Assembly: GCA_963717955.1 (NCBI GenBank)
Contig: CAVQXR010000001.1
Coordinates: forward strand, 1,922,001 to 1,986,000
DNA: 64,000 nucleotides
Source: CAVQXR01 sp963717955
Lineage (GTDB): Bacteria > Actinomycetota > Thermoleophilia > Gaiellales > Gaiellaceae
Direction of reading: 5' to 3'
Position 1 is the stretch's first letter, and every line of letters begins with the position of its first letter. The notes below the pieces were generated by a model. It was not told where the DNA came from. It searched no databases and was given only the letters and a program-made list of their open reading frames with translations. Position numbers and translations under genes: made by a program. Shown here in pieces: positions 49,578 to 57,267 of the stretch.

Positions 49578-50260
49578 CGATCGACGGGCACGGGAAGACG
49601 ACCCGGGAGATGAACCAGGAGCTCAAGGCGGCGATCGCAGGCGGGCAGACCTCGATCGAGGTGCAGAACCCGGGCTCGCGACACAACCTCGCCGTCGGAA
49701 TCCTGACGCCGGCGCGGATCGTCTTCCACGGCGACGTCGGCTACTTCTGCGGCGCCCTCTCCGATGGGCTCGACATCGAGATCCACGGCGACGCGGGCTG
49801 GTCGCTCGGTGCCGACATGATGACCGGCAAGATCGTCGTCCACGGCAGCACCGGATCCTCGACGGCGCCGTCGATCCGCGGCGGCCTCGTGGTCGTCGAG
49901 GGCGACGCCGGCGCGCGCAGCGGGATCGCGGTCAAGGGCGGCACGATCCTGATCGGGGGGTCGACCGGCTACATGACCGGCTTCATGATGCAGAAGGGGC
50001 GGCTCGTGGTCTGCGGCGACGCCGCCGAGGCGTTCGGCGATTCGATGTACCAGGGAGAGCTCTTCTGCGGCGGCGACATCGCCGACCTCGGCTCCGACAC
50101 GCTCGTCGAGAGCCCGACCGACGAGGAGCTCGCCTGGCTCGCCGACACGTGCACCCCGTTCGGGCTCGGCCCGACGCGCGAATGGAGGAAGATCCGCGCC
50201 GAGGGCAAGCTGTGGCGCTACGACAAGAAGGAGTTCGCGGCGTGGAGGGAGGCGCTATGA
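49565..50260 (+). CDS. Glutamate synthase GXGXG-domain protein (MgsB-like)
   Basis: A 231-aa right-handed beta-helix protein, paralogue of 27966-28649. Repeats: ARIVFHGDVGYFC, LDIEIHGDAGWSLG, KIVVHGSTGSS, GLVVVEGDAGARSG, GTILIGGSTGYMTG, RLVVCGDAAEAFG. It bridges the glutaminase and the FMN subunit in the complex. ATG at 49565 overlaps the amidotransferase end by 13 bases; GGAGGGGAGG lies before it. The stop overlaps the next gene as ATGA. Confidence 0.88.
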   Translation: MDAVTIDGHGKTTREMNQELKAAIAGGQTSIEVQNPGSRHNLAVGILTPARIVFHGDVGYFCGALSDGLDIEIHGDAGWSLGADMMTGKIVVHGSTGSSTAPSIRGGLVVVEGDAGARSGIAVKGGTILIGGSTGYMTGFMMQKGRLVVCGDAAEAFGDSMYQGELFCGGDIADLGSDTLVESPTDEELAWLADTCTPFGLGPTREWRKIRAEGKLWRYDKKEFAAWREAL

Positions 50261-51594
50261 GCGACGGCAACGGCCCGGTGGAGCAGGTCGACTGGTCGAG
50301 TCGCCACCTGCCGCGCACGTCTCACGTCTGGTCACCCGAGACGGTCGAGGAGATCCAGCGCAAGGCCGACCTCGGCCGCTACGTCTTCGGCGCCTATTCG
50401 ACCACGCGCCGGCTGCCGAGCCTCGACGACCTCACCTTCATCCCGTGCACGCTCTCACGTGTCCCGCTCGAGGGCTACCGGGAGCGGTGCGACACGAGGA
50501 CGGTTCTCGGGACACGCTGCCCGAGACCGCTCGCGCTCGACACGCCGGTGGCGATCACGGGCATGAGCTTCGGCGCCCTCTCGGCGAACGCGAAGGAGGC
50601 GCTCGGCCGCGCCGCGACGGTCGTCGGCACCTCGACGACGACCGGAGACGGGGGCATGCACCCCCGCGAGCGGGCGGCCTCGAAGAAGCTCGTCTACCAG
50701 GTCACTCCGAGCCACTACGGGAACAACCCCCACCACATGAAGACGGCCGATGCCGTCGAGGTCGTGGTCGGCCAGGGCGCCAAGCCGGGCACCGGCGGCG
50801 TCCTGCTCGGCTACAAGGTCTCGGAGGAGGTCTCGCGAATGCGCGACCTCCCACTCGGCGTCGACCAGCGCTCTCCGGTCAGGCACCCCGACTTCATCGG
50901 GGCCGACGACATGCGGCTGAAGATCGAGGAGCTGCGCGAGGCGACGGACGGCCAGGTCCCGATCTTCGTGAAGCTCGGCGCCTGCCGCGTCTTCGACGAC
51001 GTGCGGCTCGCCGCGAAGTCCGGCGCCGACGTGATCGTCGTCGACGGCCTCGAGGGCGCGACGGCGGCCTCGCCGCTGCTGCTCCTCGACCACACCGGCG
51101 TTCCGACGCTCGCCGCGATCGTCGAGGCCCGCGAGGCGCTCATCGACATCGGCAAGTACGGGGAGATCCAGCTCGTCGCCGCCGGCGGGATCCGCTCCGG
51201 CGTCGACGCGGCGAAGGCCCTCGCGCTCGGCGCGGATGCCGTATACATCGGAACGGCAGCGATGATCGCCCTGAACTGCAACGCCCCGCTCTACGTGGAG
51301 GACTACGCGAAGCTCGGCGTCGAGCCCGGCTGGTGCCGCGAGTGCCACACCGGCGGCTGCCCGGTCGGCGTCGCCACGCAGGATCCCGAGCTGGTCAAGC
51401 GGCTCGACGTCGAGCAGGCGACCGAGCGGGTCGTGAACTTCCTGAACGCGATGACGATGGAGATCCAGATGCTCGCCCGCTGCTGCGGCAAGTCGGACGT
51501 CCACAACCTCGAGCCCGAGGACATGCGCAGCCTGACGCTCGAGGCCGAGGCGATCACCGGCATCCCGCTCGTCGGAAGGATCCGCGAGCGGTGA
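50257..51594 (+). CDS. Glutamate synthase FMN-domain protein (MgsC-like)
   Basis: A 445-aa paralogue of 26614-27969. PVAITGMSFGALSANAK, TTTGDGGMHP, GQGAKPGTGGVLLGY, VVDGLEGATAASP and the cluster Cys in CRECHTGGCPVGV. In N-methylglutamate synthase this subunit moves an alkylamine onto a glutamate skeleton. Here it is directly coupled (GTGA) to the microcompartment aldehyde dehydrogenase, suggesting its product leads to an aldehyde. Confidence 0.9.
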   Translation: MSDGNGPVEQVDWSSRHLPRTSHVWSPETVEEIQRKADLGRYVFGAYSTTRRLPSLDDLTFIPCTLSRVPLEGYRERCDTRTVLGTRCPRPLALDTPVAITGMSFGALSANAKEALGRAATVVGTSTTTGDGGMHPRERAASKKLVYQVTPSHYGNNPHHMKTADAVEVVVGQGAKPGTGGVLLGYKVSEEVSRMRDLPLGVDQRSPVRHPDFIGADDMRLKIEELREATDGQVPIFVKLGACRVFDDVRLAAKSGADVIVVDGLEGATAASPLLLLDHTGVPTLAAIVEAREALIDIGKYGEIQLVAAGGIRSGVDAAKALALGADAVYIGTAAMIALNCNAPLYVEDYAKLGVEPGWCRECHTGGCPVGVATQDPELVKRLDVEQATERVVNFLNAMTMEIQMLARCCGKSDVHNLEPEDMRSLTLEAEAITGIPLVGRIRER

Positions 51595-53486
51595 AGCACG
51601 TCCTGACCGCCGAGGACGTGCAGCGGCTCGCCGAGACCGGCGAGCGCGAGCTGATGCTTCGCGAGCACACGGTCCTGACGGACGCCGCCCGCGACGCGGC
51701 CGCGCTGCTCGGAATCAGGCTCGTCGAGGGCTCGACCTTCTCGGCCCGGGCACCCGAGCCCACCGTTCCGGTGAGGCCCGGCGCAGGCGGCCTACCCTCC
51801 CCCGCCCTCGGCGGGCTGACGCGAGAGAGCGGCGAGACCGTTCCGGCCCCGGCGATCAGGGTGCAGGAGCCCCCGCCCCGCGACGCCGGCGGCCTGCCCG
51901 CGCCGGCCCTGCCCGGCCTGACCCGTGGCCGTTCCGGCCATGTCCCGGGGTCTGACCCCGTTCCCGATGGCCCCGTTCCCGACGGTCCCCGCATCGAGGG
52001 CCTCCCGGAGTACGGGCGGCTGCCGACGAAGCTGCTGATCGGCGGCGAGTGGTGCGAGGCGGCCGGTGGCGAGACGATACCGACCGTCGATCCGGCGACG
52101 AACCGGACGATCGTCGACGTGGCGTCCGCCCAGGCCGAGGACGTCGATCGCGCCGTCCGGGCGGCCCGCGCCGCCTTCCCGGCCTGGCGCGACCTCGCGC
52201 CCGAGAAGCGCCAGCGCATCCTCCTGCGGGTCGCGGAGCTGATCGAGGCCGACCGGGAGCACCTCGCGAAGATCGAGAGCCACGACGTCGGCAAGCCGAT
52301 CCGGGAGGCCGCACTCGTCGACCTGCCCGCCTGCTGGGACCCCTGGCGGTTCTATCAGGGCCTCGTGCGGGCCATCGACGGGCGCGTGCTCGCGCTGCCG
52401 AAGAGCTCCTTCGACTACGTCCGCAAGGAGCCGATGGGCGTCGTCGGCATGATCATCCCCTGGAACTTCCCGCTCCACATCGCATGCCGGAAGGGCTCGG
52501 CCGCGCTCGCCGCGGGCAACACCGTCGTCCTCAAGGCACCTGAGCTGGCGCCGTTGACCTCGCTCGAGCTGGGGCGGATCTGCCTCGAGGCAGGCATGCC
52601 GCCCGGCGTCTTCAACGTCGTCCCGGGCCTCGGCGAGGTCGCCGGAGCAGCGCTCGCCGAGCACCCCGGCGTGAACAAGGTGGCGTTCACGGGCTCGACC
52701 GTCACCGGGCGGTCCGTGGCGCGCGCCGGCGCGAACACCGTGAAGCGCGTGTCGCTCGAGCTCGGCGGCAAGTCGCCGTCGATCGTGTTCACGGACGCGG
52801 ATCTCGATCGCGCCGTGATCGGCTCGGTGTTCGGGATCTACCTCGCACAGGGGGAGGTGTGCTCTGCCGGCTCGCGCGTCCTCGTCGAGCGCTCGGTCTA
52901 CGACGAGTTCGTCCGGCGGTTCGTCGACAAGGCCTCGACGATCCGGGTCGGACTGCCCTCGCGATGGGAGACGCAGCTCGGGGCGCTGATCAACAAGCGC
53001 CAGTGCGAGCGCGTGTACGAGTACGTCGACATCGGGACGGGCGAGGGCGCGACCCTCGCGTTCGGCGGCAGGCGGCCGGACGATCCCGCGCTGGCTGCCG
53101 GCAACTTCATCGAGCCGACCGTGTTCGCGGACGTGCGCAACGACATGCAGATCGCCCAGGAGGAGATCTTCGGCCCGGTCGTCGTGATCATCCCGTTCGA
53201 GGGCGAGGACGAGGCCGTCCGGCTCGCGAACGACGTGCGCTACGGGCTCGCAGCCGGCATCTGGACGAGAGACGCGAGCAGGGCGCACCGGGTCGCCCAC
53301 GCGCTCGAGGCAGGCTCGATCTGGGTCAACCACTACAGCGCCTACCCGAGCGAGGCACCGTTCGGCGGCTTCAAGGAGAGCGGCACGGGCCACGATCTCG
53401 GCCTCGAGTCGCTCGACGAGTACCTCGAGACGAAGAACGTCCACATGCACATCGGCACGGAGACCTTCGACTGGTACGCGGAGTAG
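51591..53486 (+). CDS. Aldehyde dehydrogenase with EutQ-like N-terminal extension (BMC-associated)
   Basis: A 631-aa protein. Residues about 145-631 are a non-acylating NAD(P)-dependent aldehyde dehydrogenase: IIPWNFPLHIACRKGSAALA, Glu in SLELGGKSPSIVF, catalytic Cys in QGEVCSAGSRVLVE, and FGGFKESGTGHDLG. Residues 1-45 (VLTAEDVQRLAETGERELML, then VLTDAARDAAALLGIRLVE) resemble the N-terminus of EutQ-type microcompartment proteins. A Pro/Gly-rich linker (about 50-140) has two copies of GGLPxPALxGLTR (GGLPSPALGGLTR, GGLPAPALPGLTR). The extension may target the enzyme to the shell. BMC cores normally use a different, acylating (EutE/PduP) enzyme. Confidence 0.88.
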   Translation: MKHVLTAEDVQRLAETGERELMLREHTVLTDAARDAAALLGIRLVEGSTFSARAPEPTVPVRPGAGGLPSPALGGLTRESGETVPAPAIRVQEPPPRDAGGLPAPALPGLTRGRSGHVPGSDPVPDGPVPDGPRIEGLPEYGRLPTKLLIGGEWCEAAGGETIPTVDPATNRTIVDVASAQAEDVDRAVRAARAAFPAWRDLAPEKRQRILLRVAELIEADREHLAKIESHDVGKPIREAALVDLPACWDPWRFYQGLVRAIDGRVLALPKSSFDYVRKEPMGVVGMIIPWNFPLHIACRKGSAALAAGNTVVLKAPELAPLTSLELGRICLEAGMPPGVFNVVPGLGEVAGAALAEHPGVNKVAFTGSTVTGRSVARAGANTVKRVSLELGGKSPSIVFTDADLDRAVIGSVFGIYLAQGEVCSAGSRVLVERSVYDEFVRRFVDKASTIRVGLPSRWETQLGALINKRQCERVYEYVDIGTGEGATLAFGGRRPDDPALAAGNFIEPTVFADVRNDMQIAQEEIFGPVVVIIPFEGEDEAVRLANDVRYGLAAGIWTRDASRAHRVAHALEAGSIWVNHYSAYPSEAPFGGFKESGTGHDLGLESLDEYLETKNVHMHIGTETFDWYAE

Positions 53487-53520
53487 GGAAGGGACCGACC
53501 GGCCCCGGCCGGGTTCCCGG

Positions 53521-53546
53521 GTGTAGGGGCCGGACCTGTCCGGCCC
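53521..53546. repeat. 26-base hairpin repeat inside the BMC operon, copy 1
   Basis: A short leader GTGTAG plus a 9-bp hairpin (GGGCCGGAC / GTCCGGCCC). An identical 26-base copy is at 55011-55036. Copy 1 is before BMC-H, copy 2 before BMC-T. It may act in transcript processing or partial termination to set shell protein ratios. Confidence 0.7.
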
Positions 53547-53580
53547 GTATCGGCCAACAGCGAGAGGGAGAGGAGACGAC

Positions 53581-53859
53581 ATGAATGGAGCACTTGGACT
53601 GATCGAGACCCGCGGCCTCGTCGCGGCGATCGAGGCCGCCGACGTGATGGTGAAGGCAGCCAACGTGACCCTCGTCGGCCGGGAGTCGATCGGCGGCGGC
53701 TACGTCACCGTGGTCGTCACCGGCGACGTCGGCGCGGTGAAGGCGGCGATCGACGCGGGCGCGACCGCGGCCAAGAAGACCGGCGAGCTCGTGTCGGCGC
53801 ATCTGATCCCGCGACCGCACGACGACGTCGCGAAGGTGCTTCCGGCGACCGGCGAGTAA
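53581..53859 (+). CDS. BMC-H microcompartment shell protein (hexamer)
   Basis: A 92-aa single-BMC-domain shell protein forming flat hexamers. ALGLIETRGLVAAIEAADVM and VKAANVTLVGRESIGGG are canonical, with VTVVVTGDVGAVKAAIDAG following. This is the only BMC-H in the window, so the facets would be made of one hexamer type. GAGAGGGAGAGGAG upstream of ATG 53581 is a rich ribosome-binding region, fitting a highly made shell protein. Confidence 0.96.
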   Translation: MNGALGLIETRGLVAAIEAADVMVKAANVTLVGRESIGGGYVTVVVTGDVGAVKAAIDAGATAAKKTGELVSAHLIPRPHDDVAKVLPATGE

Positions 53860-53865
53860 GGCCCA

Positions 53866-54246
53866 GTGGCAGGATTCCGCCTCATCTGCGAGGGCGAGGT
53901 CGTCGAGGTCGATCTGCTCGAGGACGACGCGCCGCGCATCTGCGCCTACATACGGTCGATCCTCCCCATGGACGGCACGATGGTGCACGCGAAGTTCGCC
54001 GGCGAGGAGACGATCATCATGGTCCCCTTCTTCGCCGAGCAGGAGAACCCGAAGCTGAACGTCGTCGCCGGCGACATCGGCTACTACCCCGGCCGACAGA
54101 CGATCTGCCTCTTCTACGGCGAGACGAGGCCGTTCGGGGAGGTCTCCTACTTCGCACGTGTCCGCTCGAACCTCGACGGGCTCGCGCGCTGCGGCCGCAG
54201 GCTGCTCGAGGTCGGGCACCTGGCCGTCCGGCTGGAGACGTGCTGA
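53866..54246 (+). CDS. DUF3830-like protein (cyclophilin-like fold)
   Basis: A 126-aa protein. LLEDDAPRICAYIRSILPMD, TMVHAKFAGEETIIMVPF and VAGDIGYYPGRQTICLFYG fit the DUF3830 pattern, a small beta-barrel family of cyclophilin-like fold without known activity. GTG at 53866 is 6 bases after the BMC-H stop. Its place between shell genes suggests a core or accessory role in the microcompartment. Confidence 0.7.
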   Translation: MAGFRLICEGEVVEVDLLEDDAPRICAYIRSILPMDGTMVHAKFAGEETIIMVPFFAEQENPKLNVVAGDIGYYPGRQTICLFYGETRPFGEVSYFARVRSNLDGLARCGRRLLEVGHLAVRLETC

Positions 54247-54725
54247 TGGCCCGCCAGACCGTGACCGAGCTCGTGGAGGAGCTGCGCCGGTTCACGGCGC
54301 AGAACTGGGTCGGCGAGCCGCCCGACGTGACCCGGCTGCGGACGTTCACGCTGCCCCCGATGGGCAACCTCCCGTGCGTCATGTACTGCAACTTCGACCT
54401 GTTCTGGGCGGGCGAGCAGCTGCAGGTCTGCCGCCAGGCCGCGCTCGCCGGCGACCTGCGCCTGCCCGAGCTGACGGAGGTCTCCGCCCTGATGCTCGAC
54501 CGCATCGCGGCCCGCACGGCGAAGTGGGAGATGGCCGACACGGTCGCCCTCCAGCGCAAGGCGGCGTCGGTCCTTCGCGAGTGGCGCCCCGATTCGGCGC
54601 AGGAGTTCGCCGTCGTGATCGAGCACCTGATGATGGCGATCGACCGGATCCAGTCGGCCGTCGACGCGATCATCCCCTGGAACGACCTCGACAAGGGCGT
54701 GCGCCTCCGCGGCTCGCTCGGATAG
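54246..54725 (+). CDS. Unknown protein encoded among BMC shell genes
   Basis: A 159-aa mostly helical protein. VTELVEELRRFTAQNWVGE opens it; the middle has PPMGNLPCVMYCNFDLFWAGEQ-type text with two Cys, and the C-terminal half looks like paired helices (AARTAKWEMADTVALQRKA, VIEHLMMAIDRIQSAVDAI). No family is recognised. ATG at 54246 overlaps the DUF3830 stop by one base; GTG at 54240 is an alternative. Likely a cargo, adaptor or assembly factor of this BMC type. Confidence 0.65.
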   Translation: MARQTVTELVEELRRFTAQNWVGEPPDVTRLRTFTLPPMGNLPCVMYCNFDLFWAGEQLQVCRQAALAGDLRLPELTEVSALMLDRIAARTAKWEMADTVALQRKAASVLREWRPDSAQEFAVVIEHLMMAIDRIQSAVDAIIPWNDLDKGVRLRGSLG

Positions 54726-54735
54726 GGAGAACGCC

Positions 54736-54984
54736 ATGCAACTCTGTCGCGTCGTCGGCAACACGGTCTCGACGGTGAAGGCCCCGGGGCTCGCCGACTT
54801 CAAGCTCCTGAACGTCAAGCCGGCGAAGTCGAGCGGCGACGAGTTCGTCGCCGTGGACGCGGTCGGCGCCGGCATCGGCGACCTCGTGCTCGTCGCCACG
54901 GGCTCGGCAGTCCGTGAGCTCGAGGGCCTTCATGGCGTCGCTGCCGACGCCGCGATCGTCGCGATCGTCGACGAAGGCTCGTGA
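54736..54984 (+). CDS. BMC-P microcompartment vertex protein (EutN/CcmL family)
   Basis: An 82-aa pentamer protein that caps shell vertices. MQLCRVVGNTVSTVKAPGL, FKLLNVKPA, FVAVDAVGAGIGDLVLVATGSAV and AAIVAIVD are the EutN/CcmL signature. GGGAG precedes the ATG at 54736. With one BMC-H and one BMC-T it gives the smallest complete shell set. Confidence 0.96.
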   Translation: MQLCRVVGNTVSTVKAPGLADFKLLNVKPAKSSGDEFVAVDAVGAGIGDLVLVATGSAVRELEGLHGVAADAAIVAIVDEGS

Positions 54985-55010
54985 GCTCATGCCGCCCGAC
55001 GGCCCGAGGG

Positions 55011-55036
55011 GTGTAGGGGCCGGACCTGTCCGGCCC
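55011..55036. repeat. 26-base hairpin repeat inside the BMC operon, copy 2
   Basis: Identical to 53521-53546; lies between BMC-P and BMC-T. Confidence 0.7.
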
Positions 55037-55053
55037 TCGACCTGCCGCTGACC

Positions 55054-55650
55054 ATGCCCGAGCTCCGCGCCTTCGTCGAGATCGATGCGATGCAGCCACA
55101 GTGGGCGGCATACGTCGCCCAGACCTGCCAGGGCGACCCGCCGTCGGCGGGGATGGCACAGCTCTACGTCGAGGTCGCCCCGGCGAGCGCCGTCTTCTCG
55201 CTCGTCGATGCCGCGACGAAGAACGCCGACGTTCGGTCGGCGCTCCAGATCGTCGAGCGGCAGTTCGGGACACTCGAGCTCCACGGCGCCGACCCTGCCT
55301 CGGTGGGCATCGCGGCGGAGGTGATCCTCGAGCGCCTCCACGTCTCGCGCACGGATGCGACGCGCCCCGAGGTCGTCGCGCAGGAGACGATCACCCGCGT
55401 GGGCGCGAACCAGGCCCAGCTCGTCAATCGCCTGCGGTCGGCGAGCCTCCTGCTCGAGGACGAGACGATGTTCCTGCTCGAGCTGCAGCCGGCTGCGTAC
55501 GTGGCGGTGGCCGCGAACGAGGCCGAGAAGCGCGCGCCGGTCAAGCTCGTGTACGCCGCGATGCTCGGGGCGACCGGCCGGTTGATCGTCTCCGGAACCG
55601 ACGATGCCGTCGCCGAGGCCCGCAACGCAGCACTCTCGGCGACCGCGTAG
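55054..55650 (+). CDS. BMC-T microcompartment shell protein (tandem BMC, trimer)
   Basis: A 198-aa protein with two BMC domains in tandem. The first half (AFVEIDAMQPQWAAYVAQT, QLYVEVAPASAVFSLVDAA, TKNADVRSALQIVERQFGTL) and the second (TRVGANQAQLVNRLRSASLL, MFLLELQPAAYVAVAANEAE, KLVYAAMLGATGRLIVSG) repeat the fold. Trimers of such proteins form pseudo-hexameric tiles, often with a gated pore. No clear ribosome-binding site precedes ATG 55054. Last gene of the operon. Confidence 0.9.
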   Translation: MPELRAFVEIDAMQPQWAAYVAQTCQGDPPSAGMAQLYVEVAPASAVFSLVDAATKNADVRSALQIVERQFGTLELHGADPASVGIAAEVILERLHVSRTDATRPEVVAQETITRVGANQAQLVNRLRSASLLLEDETMFLLELQPAAYVAVAANEAEKRAPVKLVYAAMLGATGRLIVSGTDDAVAEARNAALSATA

Positions 55651-55790
55651 CCGTCAGCTGCCGCCGAGTTGCCGCCCGGTCAAGAGAACGACCCGCCGGA
55701 GCGGGCCGTTCCAGGTTGATGCGGGGACCACCCCCGCAGACGCTTGAGAGCCGCGCCCTGAGTGTAGCGCGGCGGGCGCCGGACTCGAAT

Positions 55791-55853
55791 ATGACCGCGG
55801 CCTCCGGCCGCTTCTTGGCGGGTCGCGGCCGGCCGAGCCGGCCGCTCAGCCGC
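55791..55853. repeat. Dispersed two-hairpin repeat, copy D (diverged head)
   Basis: The tail (CGGGTCGCGGCCGGCCGAGC... through the CCGCTCAGCCGC end) matches copies B and C; the head has changed to a CCGCGGCCTCCGGCCGC hairpin. It lies downstream of the BMC operon. Confidence 0.65.
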
Positions 55854-55921
55854 CCGGAGCCGGTGGTTGACCGGCCAGAGCGGCTCTCAACCGTCTACCC
55901 CACCCTGGGGGTTTCAACCCG

Positions 55922-55958
55922 CCGCGCGGACCCGAAGCTATCGACGGAGTCCGCGCGG
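55922..55958. terminator. Hairpin between the BMC operon and msrA; gene-free region 55651-55981
   Basis: CCGCGCGGAC and GTCCGCGCGG form a 10-bp stem around a 17-base loop. It lies between the convergent BMC-T and msrA genes and may serve both. The rest of 55651-55981 holds repeat copy D and no gene I can support. Confidence 0.5.
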
Positions 55959-55981
55959 CTCTGTCAAGAGAGGGCGCCGGC

Positions 55982-56641
55982 TTACGCCTCGGCCTGCGCC
56001 ACCCCGACCGGGCAGGACACGCCCGTGCCGCCCAGGCCGCAGTAACCCATCGGGTTCTTCGCGAGGTACTGCTGGTGGTAGTCCTCCGCGTAGTAGAAGG
56101 GGCCGACGTCGGCAATCTCGCTCGTGATCGGACCGTATCCGGCCGTGGCGAGCGCCGCCTGGAAGCGCGCCTTCGACGCGTAGGCCGCCTCGCGCTGCTC
56201 CTCCGAGTCCACGAGGATGATCGAGCGGTACTGGGTGCCGACGTCGTTGCCCTGCGCCATCCCCTGGGTCGGGTCGTGCGCCTCCCAGAAGATCCGCAGC
56301 AGGTCCTCGTAGCTCGTCGCCGAGGTGTCGAAGACGGCGAGCACGACCTCGGCGTGCCCGGTCAGGCCGGAACAGACTTCCTCGTAGGTCGGGTTCGGCG
56401 TGGTCCCGCCCGCGTAGCCGACGGCGGTCGTGTAGACGCCGGGAGCCTGCCAGAGCTTCCGCTCGGCGCCCCAGAAGCAGCCGAGGCCGAACACGGCAGT
56501 CTCCGTCCCGACCGGAAACGGCGGGACGAGCGGGGTGCCGAGCACCTCGTGCCGGGACGGGACGGGCACGGCGTCGCTCCGTCCGGGCAGCGCCGTGTCG
56601 GGGGTCGGGAGCTCGAGCTTCGTGCGCTTCGTGAAGAGCAT
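55982..56641 (-). CDS. msrA: Peptide methionine sulfoxide reductase A
   Basis: A 219-aa MsrA that reduces methionine-S-sulfoxide. The active site is GLGCFWGAERKLW near residue 55; GYAGGTTPNPTYEEVCSG, GHAEVV, FWEAHDPTQGMAQGND and GTQYRSII are typical, and C-terminal Cys in GYCGLGGTGVSCPVG can be the resolving residues. The N-terminal 45 aa extension is common in actinobacteria. GGAGG lies upstream of ATG 56641. Confidence 0.95.
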   Translation of the reverse strand: MLFTKRTKLELPTPDTALPGRSDAVPVPSRHEVLGTPLVPPFPVGTETAVFGLGCFWGAERKLWQAPGVYTTAVGYAGGTTPNPTYEEVCSGLTGHAEVVLAVFDTSATSYEDLLRIFWEAHDPTQGMAQGNDVGTQYRSIILVDSEEQREAAYASKARFQAALATAGYGPITSEIADVGPFYYAEDYHQQYLAKNPMGYCGLGGTGVSCPVGVAQAEA

Positions 56642-56710
56642 TCTTCTGATCGCCTCCTGGCGGTTCGACTTCCAACGCCGACGGTACCGGAACGGCGACG
56701 CCGCCGGCCA

Positions 56711-57214
56711 TTACGCGTCGATGAACCCTCCCGCGCTCGCGCTCAGCTCGGGGAGACGCGGCGAGATCTCCTCGCGCACACCGGCCGCGTCGGAGCCGGC
56801 GAGGACATCGACGAGGATCCGCTCGATCGTCGCGTGCCACCGTTCCTCGTCGAGGCGCCGGCGCGGCAGCCCGCCATCGAGCTCCCAGCGCATGAACCGG
56901 CGCTTCCCGAGCGCGTCGAAGGCCCGGATCGAGGCCATCACGAGCGCGAAGTCCTCGTCGCCGACATAGGCGCGAAGGAGCCCGTTCGTCGGTTCCTTGC
57001 GCACCTCGAACACGCCCTCGGACACACCCTGCCAGTAGGCGTGCTGGAACAGGCAACCCGAGACGCCGCCGTCCTGCTTCACCCAGCAGCCGTACGTCAG
57101 CCCGCGCCCGGACTCCTGGATCCCGCGCAGCGCGAGCTGGAGCAGGTGGCGGCCCTTCTCGGTCGCCGCGAGCTCTGCGAGCTGGTCCCGAACCCGACGC
57201 TCCTCACGGGTCAT
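56711..57214 (-). CDS. Conserved hypothetical protein
   Basis: A 167-aa soluble protein. It opens with a charged helix (REERRVRDQLAELAATEKG) and has GLTYGCWVKQDGGVSGCLFQHAYWQG with two Cys in its middle (given here as a region near residues 38-63). No known family is recognised. It lies 69 bases upstream of msrA on the same strand and 53 bases downstream of the TPR protein. Confidence 0.6.
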   Translation of the reverse strand: MTREERRVRDQLAELAATEKGRHLLQLALRGIQESGRGLTYGCWVKQDGGVSGCLFQHAYWQGVSEGVFEVRKEPTNGLLRAYVGDEDFALVMASIRAFDALGKRRFMRWELDGGLPRRRLDEERWHATIERILVDVLAGSDAAGVREEISPRLPELSASAGGFIDA

Positions 57215-57267
57215 GGGGGGTCACCCCTTTCTCCTCGCCGAAGAGTGCTCGCCTCCAGCTTACCGGC

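Noticed and set aside
50445..51590. Upstream extension of the aldehyde dehydrogenase frame
   Set aside because: Out-of-frame shadow of the FMN subunit gene; the GTG at 51591 overlapping its stop is the real start.
53581..55650. Assigning the BMC to the PDU type because a diol dehydratase is in the window
   Set aside because: The dehydratase operon is about 36 kb away on the other strand with its own promoter, and the BMC operon has its own candidate enzymes.
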